From NCBI RefSeq assembly GCF_051192575.1, contig NZ_JBPJSQ010000011.1, positions 124,001-188,000 of the forward strand: 64,000 nt of DNA. The letters run 5' to 3'. The translations under genes were made by a program, and so were the position numbers. This DNA comes from Aestuariimicrobium soli (GTDB lineage: Bacteria > Actinomycetota > Actinomycetes > Propionibacteriales > Propionibacteriaceae). A model generated the notes under the pieces. That model worked only from the letters and a program-made list of their open reading frames with translations, was not told where the DNA came from and did no database searches. How positions within the stretch are numbered: the first letter of the stretch is position 1; each line of letters opens with the position of its first letter. Of this stretch, positions 1 through 7,366 are shown in pieces.

Positions 1-902
1 CGCAGTCCGTCACCGAAGGCGTTGAAGGCCAGCGTCAGCACGAACAGGGCCAGGCCGGGGAAGACGAGATACATCGGGTCGACCGAGAACCAGGTGACCG
101 CGTCGCCGATCGAGCGGCCCCAGCTGGGGGTGGGCGGGGGCACGCCGACCCCGAGGAAGCTCAGGGCCGCCTCGGCGCCGATGGCTCCGGGGATGGCGAT
201 GGTCGCGAAGACCACGATGGTGGCCGCCAGGTTCGGCAGCAGGTGCCGGAAGATGATCTGGGTGTGGCTCGCGCCCAGCGCGCGCGAGGCCCGCACGAAC
301 CCGGACGAGCGCAGTGTCATCACCTGCCCGCGGACGACGCGGGCGATGCTCGTCCACCCGAAGAAGCCGATGATCACGACCAGCAGCAGCAGCCGGGGCA
401 GCCAGCTCGGGGCGACGGCGCCCACGGCGATCATGAAGATGAGGGCGGGCAGGCCGATCAGCACGTCGACGCCGCGGGCGATGATCCAGTCGACGACGCC
501 GCCGAAGTAGCCAGCCAGCAGCCCGAGCACCGTGCCGATCGCGACCGACAGTGCGGTGGCGCCGATGCCCACCACCAGCGAGGCGCGCGAGCCGACCACG
601 ACGATGGCGAACATGTCTCGGCCGGTGAGGGGTTGCACGCCGAACCAGTGCTCGGACGAGATGCCGCCCCAGCCGCCGGCCGGGGCGCCGCGACCGTCGA
701 GCGCCGACAGGTCATAGGTGTAAGGGTCGACCCCGGCGAGGCGAGTGATCAGCGGGGCGGCCAGGGCCACCAGCAGGTAGGCGACCACGAGGATGCCGCC
801 GATCATCGCGAACCGGTCGCGACGCAGTCGTCGCCACACGCCGTCGCTGGCGCGGGTGGCGGAGGGGATCTCCACCACCTCGTCCGAGCGTTCGAGTGAC
901 AC
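1..902 (-). CDS. Opp/Dpp-type ABC transporter permease (OppC/DppC family), C-terminus cut by window edge
   Basis: Membrane permease of a peptide/nickel-type ABC importer; its partner permease, binding protein and ATPases must lie outside the window. It reads from a GTG at 902, preceded by GGAGGGG, to the left edge. About 300 residues are present and probably only some ten are missing, since the last residues read FNAFGDGLR as in full-length homologues. A membrane helix at about residues 32-50 precedes the transport domain, and the cytoplasmic EAA loop is clear (RALGASHTQIIFRHLLPN). The gene behind it on this strand is an unrelated SDR, so it seems to open its own transcription unit, although a DppB-type permease usually comes first. 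A 25-base palindrome lies about 50 bases upstream. The substrate is unknown; a muropeptide, given the recycling genes nearby, would be a guess. Confidence 0.88.
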   Translation of the reverse strand, partial: MSLERSDEVVEIPSATRASDGVWRRLRRDRFAMIGGILVVAYLLVALAAPLITRLAGVDPYTYDLSALDGRGAPAGGWGGISSEHWFGVQPLTGRDMFAIVVVGSRASLVVGIGATALSVAIGTVLGLLAGYFGGVVDWIIARGVDVLIGLPALIFMIAVGAVAPSWLPRLLLLVVIIGFFGWTSIARVVRGQVMTLRSSGFVRASRALGASHTQIIFRHLLPNLAATIVVFATIAIPGAIGAEAALSFLGVGVPPPTPSWGRSIGDAVTWFSVDPMYLVFPGLALFVLTLAFNAFGDGL

Positions 903-952
903 GACCCCTCCAAAGATCCAGGCGTTGGTTGCCCATCGAGCATGGACCCCTT

Positions 953-977
953 CGCCACGCTTTGGCAAAACGTGGCG
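953..977. promoter_or_regulatory. 25-base near-perfect palindrome, candidate operator of the ABC permease gene
   Basis: The arms CGCCACG (953-959) and CGTGGCG (971-977) are exact inverted repeats. The inner TTTG/CAAA also pairs around a central G at 965, so 11 of 12 base pairs match. It sits 51 bases upstream of the permease start at 902 and 47 bases beyond the SDR stop. A dimeric repressor site is the simplest reading. A hairpin ending the SDR transcript is the alternative, but no T-run follows on that strand. Confidence 0.5.
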
Positions 978-1023
978 TTATGGTGACGATAATTTCACGT
1001 TCCGCCGAGAGCGGAAGCGGCGC

Positions 1024-1731
1024 TCAGCCCTTGAAGACCGGTCGGATCGAGAGCGACTCCAGCATCGCGTTCTCGGGAAGGTCGACGGCCAGCCTGACGG
1101 TCTCGGCGACGGCGGCCGGGGTGAGGTGCTCCTCGGCATCGTAGGCGCGCCCCATGGCCGACTGCAGCTGCCGCTGCATGTCGGAATCGGTGCGGCCGGG
1201 GTGGATCGAGGTCACTCGGACGAGCCCTCGCTCCTCTTCCCGGAGGGCGTCGGTGAGGGCCCGCAGCGCGAACTTCGAGGCGGCGTACGGCCCGCCACCC
1301 GGGCCCGCGGTGAAGCCGGCGCCCGAGTTGAGCATCACCACCTGACCCTGCCGCCCGGTGCGCTCACGGCTGGCGCGCAGCTGCGGGAGCAGCTGTCGAG
1401 TCAGGTCGGCGACGGCCACCACGTTGACCTCGAACAGCCTCTGCCAGGTCTCCCGCGGGGTCTCGGCGAGGGTGCCGCCCTCGGCGATGCCGGCCGAGTG
1501 CACCAGCAGGTCGAGCCGCTCGAGGTCGGCGACGGCGGCGGCCACCGCATCGGCGTCGGCCACGTCGCAGACGAAGCCGGAGGCGCCGGGGGTCTGGGCG
1601 ACCACCGCCCGCACGGCCCCCGGATCGCGGCCGCCGACGAGTACGTCGTGGTCACGGGCGAGGTCGGCGACGATGGCGCGGCCGATGCCGCGGGTGCCGC
1701 CGGTGACGAGGGCGACGGGGCGGTCGGGCAC
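1024..1731 (-). CDS. Short-chain dehydrogenase/reductase (SDR)
   Basis: NAD(P)-dependent oxidoreductase of the classical SDR family, 235 residues, the normal size. The cofactor loop TGGTRGIG is at residues 10-17, HSAG at 78-81, the catalytic Ser at about 136 (LNSGAG) and YAASK at 149-153, so the active site is complete. The frame stays open to 1875, but the GTG at 1731 is preferred: it has AGGAG seven bases upstream and begins directly before the Rossmann strand, as the family does. The substrate cannot be told from sequence. The nuclease gene upstream is divergent, with 225 bases between the starts. Nothing suggests a shared function with the ABC permease that follows on the same strand. Confidence 0.9.
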   Translation of the reverse strand: MPDRPVALVTGGTRGIGRAIVADLARDHDVLVGGRDPGAVRAVVAQTPGASGFVCDVADADAVAAAVADLERLDLLVHSAGIAEGGTLAETPRETWQRLFEVNVVAVADLTRQLLPQLRASRERTGRQGQVVMLNSGAGFTAGPGGGPYAASKFALRALTDALREEERGLVRVTSIHPGRTDSDMQRQLQSAMGRAYDAEEHLTPAAVAETVRLAVDLPENAMLESLSIRPVFKG

Positions 1732-1796
1732 GGGATACTCCTGGGGTGGGGTGGCGGGTTGGACAGTGGCGGCTGGGAGCCACCTCGAGTCTCTGC

Positions 1797-1872
1797 GATC
1801 CGAAACTACCGCCCATGGGCCGAACCTGGTCACCGCGGCACTGGCAGCGCCTTGAGCGGCAGTTTCGATCGC
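1797..1872. repeat. Inverted pair of a short intergenic repeat upstream of the DUF559 gene (copies 1 and 2)
   Basis: Copy 1 (1797-1814, GATCCGAAACTACCGCCC) is the reverse complement of copy 2 (1854-1870, GAGCGGCAGTTTCGATC) apart from one missing base and a few substitutions. The pair lies between the divergent SDR and DUF559 genes, 85 bases before the latter's start. A third copy lies downstream of that gene at 2918-2935. The pair could be an operator for the winged-helix domain of the DUF559 protein or part of a dispersed REP-like family. Confidence 0.6.
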
Positions 1873-1956
1873 CATTCACGGCAGGCCCCGCGAAGTCACG
1901 CAAAAAGACCTGTGGACAAGTGGGACAGACCGGGCCTGGCCGGACACAACTCAGGC

Positions 1957-2826
1957 ATGCGAAACATTGAGGACGACTCGACGGTGGCGGCATGGACCAA
2001 CACGTGGGGGCTGGTGGTGACTCGTCAGCACCCGGGACACCGGCAGCGGATCACGCGCGCCGCCAGGCGCGGCGAACTGGTGCGCATGGCACCCGGTGTG
2101 TACCGGCCGCCCGGCGAGGCACCGACGCTCGCGCAGCGACTGGGGATGGTGGTGGCCAGGCATCCGCAAGCGGTGTTCACCCATCACGCGGCCGCGGCTC
2201 TGAGTTGGTGGCCCGAGATCGAGGTGGGAATCATTCGCGTGCGGGGGCCTCGGGTGACCCTGCCGGGGGTGGTCACCGATCGTGGACTGCTGGCCGAGTT
2301 CTGGGTGGATGCGCGGCGGGGGGTGCGGTTCGCGTGTCCGGCCATGTCGGTGCTCCAGCTCACCGGCAGCATGGGCGGGGACGTCATCGATCGAGCGCTG
2401 CGGGTACGTGCCGTCACCTTGGGCGAGCTGGAGCGGGCGGCCGAGGCCATCCCTGCCAAGTCTCCGGGCCTGCCGGCGATCCGCCAACTGCTGGCCGACT
2501 CGAGGGACGAACCGTGGTCCCACCTCGAGCGGCTGGCGCACCGAGACCTGAGGGTGCACCACCTGACCGGCTGGCGGGCCAACCACCGGATCACGGTGGG
2601 TGATCGTTGGTACTACGCCGACATCGCCTTCCCGAGTCTTCGCCTGGTGGTCGAACTCGACGGTTGGGCCACTCACGGAGGGCGCCTGGCCTGGGAGCGC
2701 GACTGCAGCCGACAGAACGACCTGGTGCTGGCCGGCTGGACGGTGCTGCGCTTCTCCATGGGCCGGTTGCCGGAAATGGTGCCGGCGATCCGGGCCCACG
2801 CGCGCCGGCTGGGTCGGCCCCTGTGA
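1957..2826 (+). CDS. AbiEi-like winged-helix / DUF559 (Vsr-like endonuclease fold) fusion protein
   Basis: This protein of 289 residues has two recognisable parts. Residues about 15-50 (LVVTRQHPGHRQRITRAARR followed by GELVRMAPGVYRP) match the N-terminal winged-helix domain of AbiEi-type antitoxins. Residues about 215-285 match DUF559, a PD-(D/E)XK nuclease fold related to Vsr, with likely metal ligands D222 (YADIAFP) and E233 (VVELDG) and the closing strand WTVLRF. Such fusions are common in actinobacteria and their function is not settled. No AbiEii-like toxin gene follows, so a classical type IV toxin-antitoxin pair is not supported. The ATG at 1957 is chosen because the family begins shortly before the helix-turn-helix; the frame upstream is open but non-coding in character. 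Copies of one short inverted repeat flank the gene. Confidence 0.85.
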   Translation: MRNIEDDSTVAAWTNTWGLVVTRQHPGHRQRITRAARRGELVRMAPGVYRPPGEAPTLAQRLGMVVARHPQAVFTHHAAAALSWWPEIEVGIIRVRGPRVTLPGVVTDRGLLAEFWVDARRGVRFACPAMSVLQLTGSMGGDVIDRALRVRAVTLGELERAAEAIPAKSPGLPAIRQLLADSRDEPWSHLERLAHRDLRVHHLTGWRANHRITVGDRWYYADIAFPSLRLVVELDGWATHGGRLAWERDCSRQNDLVLAGWTVLRFSMGRLPEMVPAIRAHARRLGRPL

Positions 2827-2900
2827 TCGGGTCGGACCGCCGCGATGTGCCCGCGGCGGTGATCGGCGACTGTCACTCATGGCGCTTTGGTGGGGGCTGG

Positions 2901-2946
2901 GGGCTCTGAGGGCGCGTGAGCGGCAGTTTCGGATCACTGAGAGCCC
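2901..2946. repeat. Third copy of the DUF559-associated repeat inside a hairpin
   Basis: GAGCGGCAGTTTCGGATC at 2918-2935 matches copies 1 and 2 and lies inverted relative to copy 1. It is enclosed by GTGA/TCAC and by the arms GGGCTCT (2901-2907) and AGAGCCC (2940-2946), which could form a hairpin. It begins 75 bases after the DUF559 stop, so it may also end that transcript. Confidence 0.55.
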
Positions 2947-3020
2947 GGCGCGCGCCCTCGTCCTCTCGCCCGCGGGCCGGTCAGGAACGCCTGAGCCGCG
3001 GAGCCCCCTTACGCGGCCGC

Positions 3021-3026
3021 TACCAT
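3021..3026 (+). promoter_or_regulatory. -10 element (TACCAT) of a leaderless promoter
   Basis: TACCAT lies seven bases before the GTG at 3034, with no ribosome-binding site. This is the spacing expected if transcription starts at the start codon. Confidence 0.55.
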
Positions 3027-3033
3027 TCAGGGC

Positions 3034-3489
3034 GTGAACAGGCGGCGGGTCATCTCGGGTCTCGGCGCCACCGTAACGCTGGCGGGCCTCGGCGCCCTGT
3101 CGGCGTGCGGGGCGCCCGCGCTCAACCCGGAACCGTCGCCCACCACCACCACGACCACCTCCACCGGCACGACGGCGGCGGCGACCGCCTCCGCGCCGGC
3201 GGGCACCACCCTGCGGGCCATGGGGCTGGTCAACGGGCCCGCCGACGTCACCCTGCCCACCGACCTCACTCCGGTGCGGGTGATCGACCAGCCCAACGTG
3301 GTCACCCTGATCGTGCGCGCCGCCGACGCCTCCCGGGTGCAGACCCACCTCGAGGCCACCCTGCCGGCGGCGGGCTTCACCGTCGATGCCAGCAGCCAGG
3401 ACTCGCTGCTGTTCCACGACTCCGTCTGGGACGGGGCCTGGACCTCGTCCGACGAACTGGCGGGGCTGACCTTCCGCCGCCGAACCTGA
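3034..3489 (+). CDS. Putative lipoprotein of unknown function
   Basis: An exported protein of 151 residues that I cannot assign to a named family. The N-terminus has three arginines (MNRRRV), a hydrophobic stretch and a lipobox LSAC with the lipidated Cys near residue 26. The Arg-rich start allows Tat as well as Sec export. A threonine/proline-rich linker (about residues 35-55) separates the lipid anchor from a domain of about 95 residues without cysteines. The start is the GTG at 3034, supported by a -10 seven bases upstream. It shares no operon with the DUF808 gene, whose own ribosome-binding site follows a 75-base gap. Confidence 0.75.
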   Translation: MNRRRVISGLGATVTLAGLGALSACGAPALNPEPSPTTTTTTSTGTTAAATASAPAGTTLRAMGLVNGPADVTLPTDLTPVRVIDQPNVVTLIVRAADASRVQTHLEATLPAAGFTVDASSQDSLLFHDSVWDGAWTSSDELAGLTFRRRT

Positions 3490-3564
3490 CCGCCCATTAC
3501 GCTGGTTCTCGCCCAACCCGGCGACCCGCGCCCGGCAACGGGACCCCCGACGAGAAGGATTGCC

Positions 3565-4581
3565 ATGAGTGGCGGACTAGCTGCACTGCTCGATGACATC
3601 GCCGCCCTGGCCAAAGTTGCGGCCGCCTCCGTCGATGACGTGAGCGCTGCCGCCGGCCGGGCGACCACCAAGGCCGCCGGCGTGGTGATCGACGACACCG
3701 CCGTCACCCCGCGCTACGTGACCGGGGTGCTGGCCAATCGCGAGCTGCCGATGATCTTCAAGATCGCGCGGGGCTCGATCATCAACAAGCTGGCGATCAT
3801 CCTGCCGATCGCGCTGGTGCTGTCGCAGTGGGCGCCGTGGCTGTTGACCCCGATCCTGATGATCGGCGGCACCTACCTCAGCTTCGAGGGCGTCGAGAAG
3901 CTCTGGGAGAAGGTCTCGGGGCACCACGACGAGAAGGCCCCCACCGCCACCCGTGAACCCGAGGACGAGAAGAAGATGGTCAGCGGAGCGATCCGCACCG
4001 ACCTGATTCTGTCGGCCGAGATCATGGTGATCTCGCTGAACGAGGTGGCCCACGAGCCGCTGCTGCAGCGCGCGGTCATTCTGGTCGTGGTGGCCATCGC
4101 CATCACCCTGGGCGTCTACGGCGTGGTGGCGGTGATCGTCAAGATGGACGACATCGGCGTCCGCCTCACCCAGCGGGACAACCCCGGATCGCGCAAGCTC
4201 GGCCGCACCCTGGTCGAGGGCATGCCCAAGGTGCTGGCGGTGCTGTCGCTGGTCGGCATGATCGCCATGCTGTGGGTCGGCGGGCACATCCTGCTGGTCG
4301 GCGCGGACGAGCTCGGCTGGCACGCGCCCTACGCCCTCGTCCACCACCTCGAGGAGGCCGTGCACCACGCGGCCGGCCCCCTGGGTGGCGTGCTCGGCTG
4401 GCTGGTGAACACGTTCTTCAGCTTTGTGGCCGGGCTGATCGTCGGTGCCGTCGTCGTCGTGGTGATGCACCTGCTGCCGTTCGGCAAGAAGCACGCGGAC
4501 GAGACCCCCGAGGACGAGACCCCCGAAGCAGAGACCACCGAGGCCGAGACCCCCGAAGCAGCGACCCCCGAGACCCGCTGA
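3565..4581 (+). CDS. DUF808 family membrane protein (YedI-like)
   Basis: Integral membrane protein of 338 residues with the DUF808 pattern: the opening MSGGLAALLDDIAALAK, the segment TTKAAGVVIDDTAVTPRYV, then several membrane helices between about residues 75 and 310. The function of DUF808 (E. coli YedI) is unknown. The ATG at 3565 has GAGAAGGA at the right distance. The C-terminal 30 residues are a repetitive acidic tail of Glu-Thr-Pro units, encoded by a short tandem DNA repeat and not expected in the core family; it probably arose by repeat expansion. The convergent serine hydrolase ends only seven bases away. Confidence 0.88.
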   Translation: MSGGLAALLDDIAALAKVAAASVDDVSAAAGRATTKAAGVVIDDTAVTPRYVTGVLANRELPMIFKIARGSIINKLAIILPIALVLSQWAPWLLTPILMIGGTYLSFEGVEKLWEKVSGHHDEKAPTATREPEDEKKMVSGAIRTDLILSAEIMVISLNEVAHEPLLQRAVILVVVAIAITLGVYGVVAVIVKMDDIGVRLTQRDNPGSRKLGRTLVEGMPKVLAVLSLVGMIAMLWVGGHILLVGADELGWHAPYALVHHLEEAVHHAAGPLGGVLGWLVNTFFSFVAGLIVGAVVVVVMHLLPFGKKHADETPEDETPEAETTEAETPEAATPETR

Positions 4582-4588
4582 CGGCTGG

Positions 4589-5758
4589 TCAGCCGGCGAA
4601 CGCCAGCCGCGCCACTTCGGAGCGCAGCGCCATCGTGCCGTCGACCCCCTCGCGGGTCGGGTGCACCCGGTTGGTCATCAGGGCCACCGTCAGGCGGGCG
4701 CCCTCGTCGGTGAACACGCTCGTGCCCGTGAAGCCGGTGTGTCCGCGCGATTCGGCCGCCGTGCCCTCGGGCAGGTCCCCCCGCTCGCCGACGTCGGGGT
4801 GCGACATCCACGACGCCTGCCCGATCCGCAGCCCCATCGAGTGGCCCCAAGGGGCCTCGTCCGGGTCGCAGACGGGCCGTCCAAGCAGGTGGGGCATCTC
4901 GTTGAGCCACAGGCCGTCGCGGCTGCAGGGCAACTGGTCGAGGCGGATCGCCTCGCCCAACCGGGCCACGGCGCGGGCGGTGCCGAACAGACCCGCATTG
5001 GCGCTGCGACCCCCCAGAGCCCAGCTGAACTCGTCGTGCACGATGCCTCGGATCACGCCGCGGGCGTGGGCGGCATCGATCTCGGTGGCGGCCACCTCGG
5101 CTCCGGGGGTGAACGAGATCTCCGTCAGCCCCATCGGGTCGAGCACCAAGTGCTGCACCAGGTCGGCCCAGCGCTGGCCGGTCTCGCGTTCGGCCACCAG
5201 CATGGCGGTGTTGTAGCCCACGCAGGAGTAGCGCCAGACCGTCTGCGGGGCGGCGACCAGCGGCATCGACTCGATCTGGGCGACGATCTCGCGGCGGTCG
5301 TCCAACGGCCACTCACTCACCCAGCGACCGGGGTTCCCGGCGATCCAGCCGTTGATGCGGCGCTCCCAGTCGGTGTAGATGTCGGGCAGCCCCGAGGTGT
5401 GGGTCAGCAGGTGGCGCAGAGTGACCCGCTCGCGGTCGGCGTCACCCCGGTAGCCCGGCAGGTGGGTCGCCACCGGCTCGTCGTAGCCGAGCTGGCCGCG
5501 CTCGACCAGGGTGTGCAGGGTGATGGCCGAGACCACCTTGGTGATCGAGGCCAGGTCGAACCAACTCGAGTCGGTGACCGGTTCCAGCTGGTCGGAGCGG
5601 ACGCGCGAACCATCGGCGTTCACGCTCACCAGGGTGCCGACGGCGGCGGTGCCCAGCACCTCCTGGTCGCGGACGACCACGCACGTCGCACCCGAACAGA
5701 TCCGGTCGGCGACGGCCTTCGACAACGTCGTCTCGAGGGCCTGACTGATTCTCGGCAT
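4589..5758 (-). CDS. Serine hydrolase of the beta-lactamase fold, probable N-acetylmuramyl-L-alanine amidase (AmiE/YbbE-like)
   Basis: A beta-lactamase-superfamily hydrolase of 389 residues with no evident signal peptide. The SxxK nucleophile motif is S71-I-T-K74. The second motif reads YSC (177-179) instead of YSN. The third is HTG (340-342) within GHTGFTGTS, and NRVHP follows near 363. GHTGFTG and NRVHP are features I associate with the Bacillus YbbE/AmiE branch, which removes the stem peptide from MurNAc after NagZ has cut the disaccharide. The neighbouring nagZ, anmK and murQ support that role, but esterase or DD-peptidase activity cannot be excluded. The ATG at 5758 has AGGAGAAG upstream; in-frame ATGs also occur in a 15-base tandem repeat just beyond it. 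It is divergent from nagZ. Confidence 0.82.
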   Translation of the reverse strand: MPRISQALETTLSKAVADRICSGATCVVVRDQEVLGTAAVGTLVSVNADGSRVRSDQLEPVTDSSWFDLASITKVVSAITLHTLVERGQLGYDEPVATHLPGYRGDADRERVTLRHLLTHTSGLPDIYTDWERRINGWIAGNPGRWVSEWPLDDRREIVAQIESMPLVAAPQTVWRYSCVGYNTAMLVAERETGQRWADLVQHLVLDPMGLTEISFTPGAEVAATEIDAAHARGVIRGIVHDEFSWALGGRSANAGLFGTARAVARLGEAIRLDQLPCSRDGLWLNEMPHLLGRPVCDPDEAPWGHSMGLRIGQASWMSHPDVGERGDLPEGTAAESRGHTGFTGTSVFTDEGARLTVALMTNRVHPTREGVDGTMALRSEVARLAFAG

Positions 5759-5767
5759 GCTTCTCCT

Positions 5768-5807
5768 CGGCAGGGTTCTCATCGGCAGGGTTCTCATCGG
5801 CAGGGTT
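5768..5807. repeat. 15-base tandem repeat in the amiE-like/nagZ divergent region
   Basis: CGGCAGGGTTCTCAT starts at 5768, 5783 and 5798 (the last copy partial). On the minus strand the unit keeps the hydrolase frame open and would encode repeats of MRTLP, so copy-number changes could add or remove alternative ATG starts. Confidence 0.85.
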
Positions 5808-5875
5808 GGCCGCGTTGGGGGGCGGGGAGTGCCATTCTGGCAGGTGCCCGTCGCTCCGTCCCGAGGAACTCCCGC

Positions 5876-7366
5876 ATGTCCAGCCCCGACACGCCGCCCA
5901 CCGACCCCACCGGCGAGGTCGTCCGCCGCGCCGCCCTCGGGGTGATCATGCCCGGCTTCGACGGAACCGAGGTGCCCGACTGGTTGCACGCGCCCCTGCG
6001 CGACGGGCTCGGCGGAGTCTGCCTGTTCGCCGTCAACACCCCCGACCCGGTCACGACCCGCCGACTCACCGATCGGTTGAGGGAGCTCGGCCCGCAGGCC
6101 TGCATCACGGTGGACGAGGAGGGTGGTGACGTCACCCGCCTGCAGCGGGTCCGCGGCTCGGACCTGCCCGGCAACGCGGCCCTAGGGGCGATCGACGACG
6201 TGGAACTCACCGCCCGCGTCGGCGCCGCCACCGGACGACTCGTCCGCGCGGCCGGCATCGACGTGACGCTCGCGCCCTGCGTCGACATCGCCTCGAACCC
6301 GCACAATGCCGTGATCGGCACCCGCTCGTTCGGCCCCGACGCCGACCTCGTCGCCCGGCATGCCGTGGCCTGGCTCGAGGGCCTGCACTCCGCCGGCGTC
6401 GGCGGCTGCGCCAAACACTTCCCCGGCCACGGCGACACCGCCGTCGACTCCCACGTCGGTCTGCCCGCGATCGAGATCGACGAGGCCACCCTGACGGGCC
6501 GCGAGCTGCTCCCGTTCGCGGCGCTGGTCGCGGCGGGCGTCGAGGCGATCATGCCCGGCCACATCGTGGTGCCGCGGCTCGGCCCCGACCCGGCCTCCCT
6601 GTCGCGGTGGGCCCACGATCGCCTGCGCGGTCTCGGGTTCGCCGGGCCCACCATCACCGACGCGCTCGAGATGGGTGCCATCCACGGTCAGCACGGCATC
6701 GGCGAGGCGGTGGTGCGCGCGCTGGTGGCCGGCGCCGACCTGTGCTGCCTGGGTTCGCCCATGAACTCCGACCAGGCCGCCGCGCTCTCCGAGTCGGTGC
6801 GCGCGGTCGAGGCGGCCGTCGCCGACGGACGACTGAGCCTGCACCGACTGCAGGCCTCGGCCTCGCGGGTGAGGGCCATGGTCGGCGACATCCACCGGCG
6901 ATGGCTGGCCACCCCCGACCCGCAACCCGCGACCGTCGAGCACGACCTGCCTGCCCTCGGACTCGAGGTGGCCCGCCACGCCGTCACCGTCACCGGCGAC
7001 GTCGTCACCGGCCCCGACCCGGTGGTGGTCGACCTGCGCCGCACGGTCAACCAGGCGGTGGCGCGATTCTCGTCCGGTGTCGTCGACGCGCTCACCCACG
7101 CCCGTGCGCGGGATGGTCTGGGTGAGGTCGAGACCGCCGAGGTCACCGCGCTGCCTCCCGGGCGGGCGATCGTGGCCATCACCCGTGACCCGCTCACCGA
7201 ACCGTGGGACGACCTGCTGGCCGCCCGCCCCGACGCCGTCGTCGTGCATGTCGGCATGGCCCAGTCGGCTCCCGCGGCCGCCCGGCGGGTGCTGTGTCAC
7301 GGTGGCGGCCGGTCGAATGCCCGCGCCGCCGTCGAGCGCCTGCTGGGTCAGGAGGTGGCCTGGTGA
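5876..7366 (+). CDS. nagZ: Beta-N-acetylhexosaminidase, glycoside hydrolase family 3
   Basis: Removes the non-reducing GlcNAc from cell-wall fragments during peptidoglycan recycling. Of its 496 residues, the catalytic barrel is the first ~330; NagZ enzymes of the short type end there, and the remaining ~160 residues form an extra C-terminal domain as in Bacillus-type NagZ. The GH3 acid/base loop KHFPGHGDT is at 180-188 and the nucleophile is D262 (TDALEMG). No signal peptide is visible, so it probably acts on imported muropeptides. The ATG at 5876 has GAGGA ten bases upstream. It is translationally coupled to anmK by a four-base overlap (GTGA), which places both in MurNAc recycling. Confidence 0.93.
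   Translation: MSSPDTPPTDPTGEVVRRAALGVIMPGFDGTEVPDWLHAPLRDGLGGVCLFAVNTPDPVTTRRLTDRLRELGPQACITVDEEGGDVTRLQRVRGSDLPGNAALGAIDDVELTARVGAATGRLVRAAGIDVTLAPCVDIASNPHNAVIGTRSFGPDADLVARHAVAWLEGLHSAGVGGCAKHFPGHGDTAVDSHVGLPAIEIDEATLTGRELLPFAALVAAGVEAIMPGHIVVPRLGPDPASLSRWAHDRLRGLGFAGPTITDALEMGAIHGQHGIGEAVVRALVAGADLCCLGSPMNSDQAAALSESVRAVEAAVADGRLSLHRLQASASRVRAMVGDIHRRWLATPDPQPATVEHDLPALGLEVARHAVTVTGDVVTGPDPVVVDLRRTVNQAVARFSSGVVDALTHARARDGLGEVETAEVTALPPGRAIVAITRDPLTEPWDDLLAARPDAVVVHVGMAQSAPAAARRVLCHGGGRSNARAAVERLLGQEVAW

Noticed and set aside
1957..2826. Type IV AbiE toxin-antitoxin pair
   Set aside because: Only the AbiEi-like helix domain is present, fused to DUF559; no AbiEii nucleotidyltransferase gene lies beside it.
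5768..5807. Possible CRISPR-like array
   Set aside because: Only three 15-base units in direct contact without spacers; it is a simple tandem repeat.
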